DNA from: Anaerolineaceae bacterium
GTDB lineage: Bacteria > Chloroflexota > Anaerolineae > Anaerolineales > Anaerolineaceae
DNA: 11,079 nucleotides
Direction: 5' to 3'
Assembly: GCA_003532515.1 (NCBI GenBank)
Contig: DOEX01000046.1
Coordinates: 464-11,542, forward strand
Shown here piece after piece: positions 6,661-11,079 of this stretch (positions are counted from its first letter, which is position 1; each line of letters opens with the position of its first letter). The notes under the pieces were generated by a model. The model ran no database searches, was not told the DNA's origin, and saw only the letters and a list, made by a program, of their open reading frames with translations. The position numbers and the translations under genes are program-made.

Positions 6661-8268
6661 CTACAACCCAAAACTATGAGGGTTGACGGGTGAGCCCTCG
6701 TAACGTATCTCAAAATGCAGATGGGGACCAGAACTGTTTCCAGTGGAGCCCATGTAGCCAATAATTGAGCCGCCGTATACCACCGATCCACATGCCACGT
6801 TGACTCCGCCATCCATAAGATGGCCATACAGCGTCAGGTAACCATTACCATGGCTGATGACCACGGTGTTGCCATAGCCACGGTTTGACCAACCAGCGTA
6901 AATCACAACCCCCGTGTCAGCGGCATAGATGTTGTACCCAGTGCGCCCAGCATAATCGAGACCGTTATGAACAGGCGGTGTATATTCATAACCGCTGATC
7001 GAGCTGGAATCGGTGGGCAATTGGAAACTGCCGGAACCCGAAACGGTCGAGGTGGAGTTACAGGCATAGCCACCCAGGTAAGAAACATTGGGGTGGGATC
7101 CAGAACCACCTGTCGGGTCTGTTACATAGCTGACCCAACTTGGGGTCGAACCCCGACCTCCGGGTATGTAGAGGAAGGTTCCGGTTCTGATCTTTGGCAG
7201 GCTGAATTCACCGATCGCCTTAGGATCAAGATTATTCAAGGGTTCTGCCAGTATATCAGCTGGGGTAACCCCGTAACCATTCGAAACCCCATTCAAACCC
7301 TCACCATATAACCAGGCGTGATAAACGCCATCGTCAGGCAAGATGATCAATTTTTGACCTGGATAGACGCCATCGGGTGTATCACCAATCAGGTAACGAT
7401 TGGTCCACAGAATTGTTTCGGGTTCAAGTTCAAAGGCTTCGGCAATGCTAAAAATTGAATCCAGAGGTTGAACTTCATAGGCAATAATCTCAGTACGTGG
7501 TGCAGGGAAGGTTTCAGCTGTACCTAATGGCAGAGACTGCAACTCTTCGATGGCTGCGTAATATAGCAGAGTGTCACTGGCAAAATAATTAGGGATAGTG
7601 CCACCAGGAACCACCAGGCGGGTGCCGGCTTTGATATTGGGCGAAGCATAACTCCCAATTGTTGTGGCATCGAGATTATTGCCAGGGTAATTGATGATGT
7701 CTTCCGGGGTCACGCCATAATAGTTAGACACCGCGCCAAGACCTTCGCCAGCAGACCAAACGTGGTAAACCCCATCGACTGGAAGAATGTAAATTGTTGT
7801 CCCGGGGGTATAGTTTCGCAGATCGCTCTCAAGCTCGTAGCGGTTTGCCCATAAAATGGATTCAGGCCACAGACCAAACCTGGATGCAATACTCGAAACA
7901 GTATCACCTTCCTGGATCGTATAGGTGATAACTTCTGCTCTAGGTGCAGGGGTGGAAACAGCAGGAGTGATTGCAGCTTCGCGTGTTTGCATTGGTGCTA
8001 CAGTTGTCACTGTGTCGTATTCGTGAGCGACAAACGGTTCAGCGGGGGTGATTTCTGACTTCAACGTTGGGGTAGGATCAATTTTTTCGGACCCAGTACC
8101 GCCAAGAGCCCATGAAACTATCAAAACGATGGCCAAGGCGATCATAACAATTGCTGCGATCATCCCGCTTTGTTTTAATAGTGGCTTATTAGTATCATTT
8201 TTTGATTCGATTGGCTTTTCGGTCTGATCGAAATTATTGTTTTCTTCAGGAATAGTCTTTTGAGTCAT
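6661..8268 (-). CDS. LysM-rich M23 (LytM-type) metallopeptidase, membrane-anchored
   Basis: Predicted membrane-anchored peptidoglycan peptidase of 535 aa. A polar cytoplasmic tail (1-35) is followed by one membrane segment (about 36-55). Residues 111-223 and 260-371 are two copies of the same unit, each made of a LysM and a second LysM-like part (ILWxNRY, then GVYHxWxxGEGL, GVTPxDI and NNLD), so there are up to four glycan-binding modules. The C-terminal M23 domain is the classical type: HxGLD-like His434/Asp438, LYGHL with His483, and PHLHFE with His516/His518. Cys403 and Cys493 may pair. The start at 8268 has GGAGT six bases upstream. It differs in subfamily from the three LasA-type paralogues on the plus strand. 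It has its own promoter, an overlapping dyad and a terminator, so it is probably a single-gene transcript. Confidence 0.9.
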   Translation of the reverse strand: MTQKTIPEENNNFDQTEKPIESKNDTNKPLLKQSGMIAAIVMIALAIVLIVSWALGGTGSEKIDPTPTLKSEITPAEPFVAHEYDTVTTVAPMQTREAAITPAVSTPAPRAEVITYTIQEGDTVSSIASRFGLWPESILWANRYELESDLRNYTPGTTIYILPVDGVYHVWSAGEGLGAVSNYYGVTPEDIINYPGNNLDATTIGSYASPNIKAGTRLVVPGGTIPNYFASDTLLYYAAIEELQSLPLGTAETFPAPRTEIIAYEVQPLDSIFSIAEAFELEPETILWTNRYLIGDTPDGVYPGQKLIILPDDGVYHAWLYGEGLNGVSNGYGVTPADILAEPLNNLDPKAIGEFSLPKIRTGTFLYIPGGRGSTPSWVSYVTDPTGGSGSHPNVSYLGGYACNSTSTVSGSGSFQLPTDSSSISGYEYTPPVHNGLDYAGRTGYNIYAADTGVVIYAGWSNRGYGNTVVISHGNGYLTLYGHLMDGGVNVACGSVVYGGSIIGYMGSTGNSSGPHLHFEIRYEGSPVNPHSFGL

Positions 8269-8286
8269 TTTTTACTCCGTTTTGGC

Positions 8287-8315
8287 ATAATAACCAACAT
8301 CTTTGAGGTTGTCAA
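8287..8315 (-). promoter_or_regulatory. Near-consensus sigma-70 promoter of the LysM-rich M23 gene
   Basis: On the minus strand a perfect TTGACA (8315-8310) is separated by exactly 17 bases from TATTAT (8292-8287), five of six matches to the -10 consensus. The predicted start is near 8280, giving a leader of about 11 bases that carries the GGAGT ribosome site. Confidence 0.75.
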
Positions 8316-8325
8316 GTCAACCTCA
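8304..8325. promoter_or_regulatory. Operator-like dyad overlapping the -35 box
   Basis: Perfect 8-bp inverted repeat, TGAGGTTG (8304-8311) and CAACCTCA (8318-8325), with a 6-base centre TCAAGT. The dyad covers the whole -35 hexamer of the promoter for the LysM-rich M23 gene, the classical position for a repressor site. It is also 27 bases beyond the stop of the upstream M1-like gene, but no T-run follows on the minus strand, so a terminator role is less likely. The binding protein is unknown. Confidence 0.5.
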
Positions 8326-8351
8326 GGGTGGGGAAACTCGATTTTTGCCTC

Positions 8352-9842
8352 TTAGGGATTTTGAAAATACTTCGATATGATTGGAGTCAGATCCTGGTTC
8401 GTGTGACGGGTAAAGGCATCAAAGAAATCTGCTTTAGTCGCCAGGTTGTAAGTATTAGCATAAGCGTAATCCTTCAGAGAGGCAAAAAAGGCACCATCTC
8501 CAATGGTCTGGCGGATCTCATGTAAGAAATGGACGCCTTGCAGATAGACGGCATCACGATAGGTGATGTAACCACCTTCGATCCAGATATCCGAATCGAC
8601 ATAACCGGTGGGAACGGGCTTATAGATGCGAACGCTCCACCACCAGTCAACGCTTTCCGGGTGATAGCGTTCATAATAGAGCAATTCAGCATAGGTTGCC
8701 AGGGCTTCATCCAGCCATGGTTCTAGGGCATGATTGCTGCCAATAAAACCGTAAAACCATTGATGCGAGAGTTCATGAGGGGTCATAATAGTCAGGTCGG
8801 TTTCGGGGATACCGTCGTAAAAGTCGAAAATCCCGTAACTGATCATGATCAGCCCATCCATCTCCATGTTATGAAGAAAATCCCCAACGACAATAGAAAC
8901 CAACTCACGTGGATAGGGGAAGAGCAGGTCGCCGAAAAGTCGCATTGCTTTGGCGGCAATATCGGTCACCCTTATTCCGTTTTCAATTTCATTCATAAAA
9001 ACATAAGAGCGGATAGTAACACCGTTCTGGACGATTTCGTGTTCAAAATAGCTGTCGCTGATCGAAAATGTGAATCCGCGGGCGTGTTCCAACGTATAAG
9101 TGTAGCGACCATCCGCACCTTGGGCTGGTGCGCTGGCTGCCACCTCAATCAGATCGGCATGACTTACCAGGGTCAGGCTTACCTGAAAATCGCTAAATTC
9201 ATTGACAACAGATTCACCAACGATAATGTTATCCTGATCAACAACCCGTGGATATGCCAGCCATTCGCCAGTGTCATCGTAAGGCGCAATGAAAGGGTAC
9301 CAATCCGAAACATTGGCTTGCTGGTTGGTATAACCAAAGATGCCCGGATTTTGGGGAAGGTAGATCCGAAAAATGATTTTTATAATTGTTGTTTCGAGCG
9401 GTTCCAACGGTCTGGAAAGAGTGAGGTAGGTGAAAATGCCCTCTTCGCGATAAGACGCCATCAAATCACTGCTAAGACTGTATTGTTCGTAACTGCCCTC
9501 AAAATTGCGAGGTGGCACCACCAACAGGAGCTCTGCCATCGGCTGGCTGCTTTTATTGGTATAAGTGATTTGTTGAGTCACGGAACCGAAATGGGAGTAG
9601 TAATTGAAGATAAGATCAAGCTTGTATTGCGTGCGGTTTGCAGGCGGATCAGGCAGTTGGTAGACCTGGGGCATTTCCGTCGGAGTTGCTTCGGTTGTTG
9701 ACGACGCAGAAAGTACCGATTGGGTCGGGGAAAGTTCTGACTGGGTCGGTGTAGGTTCGATGATCGGCTCGGTTGGAGTTTTCGCACAGCCTGCCAGGAG
9801 ACTCAGGAGGATGAGCAAGAGAAAAATTCGCTGCTTTTTCAT
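8352..9842 (-). CDS. M1-like zinc metallopeptidase lipoprotein, copy 2
   Basis: Paralogue of the gene at 5016-6464, 496 aa. The signal peptide ends L-A-G-C (Cys19), followed by a Thr/Pro-rich linker. The N-terminal beta-rich half (about 45-240) aligns with copy 1 through motifs such as TNKSS/LNKSN, VPPRNF/IPARFF, SDWYPFI/SNWYPYI and VVNEFSDFQ/IVNEIADFQ. The zinc site is HELSH at 356-360 with Glu379 (spacing 18). NMEMDG at 325-330 replaces GxMEN, and Tyr433 in AVYLQG is the likely catalytic tyrosine. The predicted role is cleavage of extracellular peptides, inferred from the family. The start at 9842 is the first codon of the signal peptide; only a weak GGA lies upstream, and the predicted transcript begins just before the ATG. 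It is 83 bases upstream of the LysM-rich M23 gene on the same strand. Confidence 0.85.
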   Translation of the reverse strand: MKKQRIFLLLILLSLLAGCAKTPTEPIIEPTPTQSELSPTQSVLSASSTTEATPTEMPQVYQLPDPPANRTQYKLDLIFNYYSHFGSVTQQITYTNKSSQPMAELLLVVPPRNFEGSYEQYSLSSDLMASYREEGIFTYLTLSRPLEPLETTIIKIIFRIYLPQNPGIFGYTNQQANVSDWYPFIAPYDDTGEWLAYPRVVDQDNIIVGESVVNEFSDFQVSLTLVSHADLIEVAASAPAQGADGRYTYTLEHARGFTFSISDSYFEHEIVQNGVTIRSYVFMNEIENGIRVTDIAAKAMRLFGDLLFPYPRELVSIVVGDFLHNMEMDGLIMISYGIFDFYDGIPETDLTIMTPHELSHQWFYGFIGSNHALEPWLDEALATYAELLYYERYHPESVDWWWSVRIYKPVPTGYVDSDIWIEGGYITYRDAVYLQGVHFLHEIRQTIGDGAFFASLKDYAYANTYNLATKADFFDAFTRHTNQDLTPIISKYFQNP

Positions 9843-9851
9843 GTTTCCAAA

Positions 9852-9860
9852 ATTGTACCA
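9852..9860 (-). promoter_or_regulatory. Extended -10 promoter element before M1-like copy 2
   Basis: On the minus strand TGG-TACAAT is an extended -10 element. It sits in the context GTTACTGGTACAATTTTG, which matches GTTAACTGGTAAAATTTTG before the other M1-like paralogue apart from one indel and one substitution. The expected start is about three bases before the ATG at 9842, implying a nearly leaderless mRNA. Confidence 0.45.
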
Positions 9861-9924
9861 GTAACTTGTTTACTCGTTATTTAGGGGCGACGGTTTGGAT
9901 AGGAGACTGGATTGACCAAAAGCT

Positions 9925-9985
9925 GTCATTCTGAGCATCTTTTGCTAAGACTCTTTTTTGGATCCTTCGCTTTGCTCAGGATCAC
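9925..9985. repeat. Dispersed intergenic repeat, copy B (imperfect palindrome)
   Basis: GTCATTCTGAGC (9925-9936) and GCTCAGGATCAC (9974-9985) are imperfect inverted copies, and inside the second half GATCCT (9961-9966) and AGGATC (9978-9983) form a smaller perfect stem. The right half is the relative of 3432-3457. It lies in the gap between osmC and M1-like copy 2 (9843-10050), where the only other contents seen are the promoter near 9855 and the element at 9998. Confidence 0.6.
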
Positions 9986-9997
9986 AGGAAAATTGCA

Positions 9998-10032
9998 GAT
10001 TGCCACGCTCTCTTCGGTCGCTTGCAATGACA
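9998..10032. repeat. Dispersed intergenic repeat, GATTGCCACG...GCAATGACAG type
   Basis: The element opens GATTGCCACGCTC and closes GCTTGCAATGACAG; ATTGC (9999-10003) and GCAAT (10024-10028) form its terminal stem, with TTCGGTCG in the middle. It directly follows copy B of the other repeat and ends in the same kind of AATGACA tail, so the two may be variants of one family or a composite. No coding potential is evident. It ends 18 bases beyond the stop of the osmC-family gene. Confidence 0.5.
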
Positions 10033-10050
10033 GAAGTAACGAACTATCGA

Positions 10051-10470
10051 TCAGGCAGGAATGATCGTGATTGTGTGAACGATTTCTGCTGTCTTGGACA
10101 TCATGGCAATCGCCTGGCAATACTTTTCCTCGGCAAGCTCCACAGCCCGCTCCACATCCTTCTCCTGGATGTTGTTGCCAGTGACGATGTATTCAAAGTG
10201 CATTTTTGTAAAAACGTGGGGATGACCTTCCTGGTAGCTTTCTACGTTGACTTTACATTCGTAGCCGGTGAAATCCACTTTTTTCTTCCGTAGAATTGAG
10301 AGCATATCCAGACTGGCACAACCAGCCGTCCCCACTGCCAGTAATTCAATTGGAAGAAAGCCCTTATTTTGTCCACCGCTCTTTTCAGAGGCATCCAGGG
10401 TTATTTTGTGACCGTTCTCTGAATAGCCGGTCAGTTCCATGCCTTCTTGCCAAACAACTTTTACATCCAT
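10051..10470 (-). CDS. OsmC-family peroxiredoxin-like protein
   Basis: A 139-aa cytoplasmic protein of the OsmC/Ohr superfamily, normal length for the YhfA-like branch. Both signature cysteines are present: Cys51 in VGTAGCASLDMLSIL at the start of the central helix, and Cys118 in EKYCQAIAM. In the family these two thiols reduce organic hydroperoxides; YhfA-like members are less well characterised, so the substrate is open. The start at 10470 (second of two adjacent ATGs) is chosen because AAAGGAG lies five bases upstream; the ATG at 10473 would leave only two. A further Cys72 is not part of the active site. It lies downstream of tsaD on the same strand, separated by 127 bases containing two hairpins, so co-transcription is uncertain. 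Confidence 0.88.
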   Translation of the reverse strand: MDVKVVWQEGMELTGYSENGHKITLDASEKSGGQNKGFLPIELLAVGTAGCASLDMLSILRKKKVDFTGYECKVNVESYQEGHPHVFTKMHFEYIVTGNNIQEKDVERAVELAEEKYCQAIAMMSKTAEIVHTITIIPA

Positions 10471-10492
10471 CATTGCTCCTTTAAAAAACTTT

Positions 10493-10524
10493 CTTGTAGG
10501 GAACTGGCCTGCCTGTTCCACAAG
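10493..10524. repeat. TTGTAGGG-headed hairpin, copy 2; possible terminator/attenuator before osmC
   Basis: Arms CTTGT plus GGAAC (10493-10497, 10500-10504) pair with GTTCC plus ACAAG (10515-10524), a 10-bp stem with a two-base bulge. Read on the plus strand it begins TTGTAGGGAAC, like copy 1. On the minus strand it is followed after four bases by six T residues (10488-10483), so it could end tsaD transcripts or act as an attenuator in the osmC leader, just upstream of that gene's ribosome site. Confidence 0.5.
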
Positions 10525-10538
10525 TTTCTGTCACCACA

Positions 10539-10598
10539 ATTTCCAGGTTGAGGTAAGCTTGGTTGAGGCAGTCCTCAACCCTACAATATCCTGGAAAT
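10539..10598. repeat. Nested palindrome downstream of tsaD, with TTGTAGGG-headed copy 3
   Basis: An outer perfect 9-bp pair, ATTTCCAGG (10539-10547) and CCTGGAAAT (10590-10598), encloses an inner perfect 8-bp hairpin, GGTTGAGG (10561-10568) and CCTCAACC (10573-10580), with loop CAGT. An extra direct copy of GGTTGAGG sits at 10546-10553. Read on the minus strand the inner hairpin begins TTGTAGGGTTGAGG (from 10586), the third occurrence of this head. The outer arm touches the last base of the tsaD stop codon. No T-run follows, so it is not a typical intrinsic terminator. Confidence 0.6.
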
Positions 10599-11079
10599 CA
10601 GATTTTTGATACTAACTGCCAGTTGGGTTGAACATCAAAGTCCAGTGGGTCACTTTGCCCAATCACCAGGTGGCGATATGCGGCTGCCGCAATCATGGCA
10701 GCATTGTCAGTGCATAAACTGATGTGTGGAATATGCACACGGAAGCGGGTCTGGGCTCTAAAAGCCTCGCGCAGGGCACGGTTAGCGCTCACTCCGCCTG
10801 CAACAATAATATCCTTTGCCTTAAAGGTTTCAGCAGCGGCAATTGTCTTCTCGTATAAAGCATCCACGACGGCTTGCTGGAAGCTGGCGGCAACATCTTC
10901 AACCGGTAGTTTCTTACCAGCACTCTTGTAATCTTCCACGGTTCTCAGAACCGCTGTCTTAAGACCACTGAAGGAGAAATCCCAAGCCCCATCCATGCGG
11001 GCTTTGGGAAAATTAAAGGCGCGGGGGTTGCCAGTTTGGGCGGCTTTTTGAATGGATGGACCACCTGGGTAAGCCAGGT
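10598..11079 (-). CDS. tsaD: tRNA N6-threonylcarbamoyladenosine transferase TsaD, C-terminal part (cut by window edge)
   Basis: The last 159 codons of tsaD (formerly gcp/ygjD), running off the right edge; the last complete codon ends at 11077. TsaD is the cytoplasmic catalytic subunit that transfers the threonylcarbamoyl group to A37 of tRNAs reading ANN codons, working with TsaB and TsaE. Recognisable family segments are YPGGPSIQKAA at the cut end, FNFPKARMDGAWDFSFSGLKTAV, VAGGVSANRALR and the ligand-binding CTDNAAMIAAAA near the end. The C-terminus is normal in length. The N-terminal metal-binding HxExH region lies outside the window. The next gene downstream on the same strand is the osmC-family gene, behind two palindromes. 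Confidence 0.93.
   Translation of the reverse strand, partial: LAYPGGPSIQKAAQTGNPRAFNFPKARMDGAWDFSFSGLKTAVLRTVEDYKSAGKKLPVEDVAASFQQAVVDALYEKTIAAAETFKAKDIIVAGGVSANRALREAFRAQTRFRVHIPHISLCTDNAAMIAAAAYRHLVIGQSDPLDFDVQPNWQLVSKI

Noticed and set aside
8304..8325. The 8-bp dyad as terminator of M1-like copy 2
   Set aside because: On the minus strand it is followed by AAAGATG with no T-run, and it coincides with a near-consensus -35 box, so an operator is the better reading.
8730..9701. Long open frame of 323 codons on the plus strand opposite M1-like copy 2
   Set aside because: It lies wholly antisense to a gene with clear motifs, lacks any recognisable domain, and has no matching start context; it is a shadow of the codon pattern on the other strand.
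1..11079. CRISPR array, transposase, phage genes or toxin-antitoxin pair
   Set aside because: No regularly spaced direct repeats, no DDE or integrase motifs and no small paired genes were seen; repeats present are isolated palindromes.

Overview
The window looks like a piece of chromosome from a Chloroflexota bacterium, probably Anaerolineae. This is inferred from the style of the genes: secreted proteins with Thr/Pro-rich linkers behind lipoprotein or membrane anchors, LysM plus M23 peptidases whose catalytic domain contains DFAPP, DxDGDG, SCEGG and GTHxH motifs, lipoprotein M1-type peptidases, and families of short intergenic palindromes. No rRNA or other taxonomic marker is complete enough to prove it.

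Layout. At the left edge the first 15 bases of what looks like a tRNA-Leu run off the window on the minus strand, with a TTGACA/TAAAAT promoter in front. Positions 130-5015 hold three consecutive plus-strand paralogues (533, 558 and 494 aa). Each has an N-terminal anchor, one LysM domain, a shared middle module that resembles a degenerate lysozyme/transglycosylase domain, and a C-terminal LasA/beta-lytic-type (M23A) metallopeptidase domain with all metal and catalytic residues present. The third meets the next gene tail to tail, with the two stop codons abutting. From 5016 to the right edge everything lies on the minus strand: an M1-like lipoprotein peptidase, a LysM-rich classical M23 peptidase, a second M1-like lipoprotein peptidase paralogous to the first, an OsmC-family protein, and the C-terminal part of tsaD.

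Six of the eight protein genes therefore encode predicted surface-anchored proteins: four LysM/M23 enzymes and two gluzincin peptidases. A reasonable inference is a locus for extracellular cell-wall cleavage (LysM binds glycan, M23 cuts peptide cross-bridges) followed by processing of the released peptides (M1-like). Whether it serves the cell's own wall remodelling or lysis of other bacteria cannot be told from the sequence. OsmC and tsaD are ordinary housekeeping neighbours.

The non-coding DNA is informative. There is a near-consensus promoter overlapped by an 8-bp-arm dyad before the LysM-rich M23 gene, a clear intrinsic terminator after it, a shared extended -10 element before both M1-like paralogues, and two families of dispersed palindromic repeats (TTGTAGGG-headed hairpins and GATyCTTC...CAGnAT-type elements).
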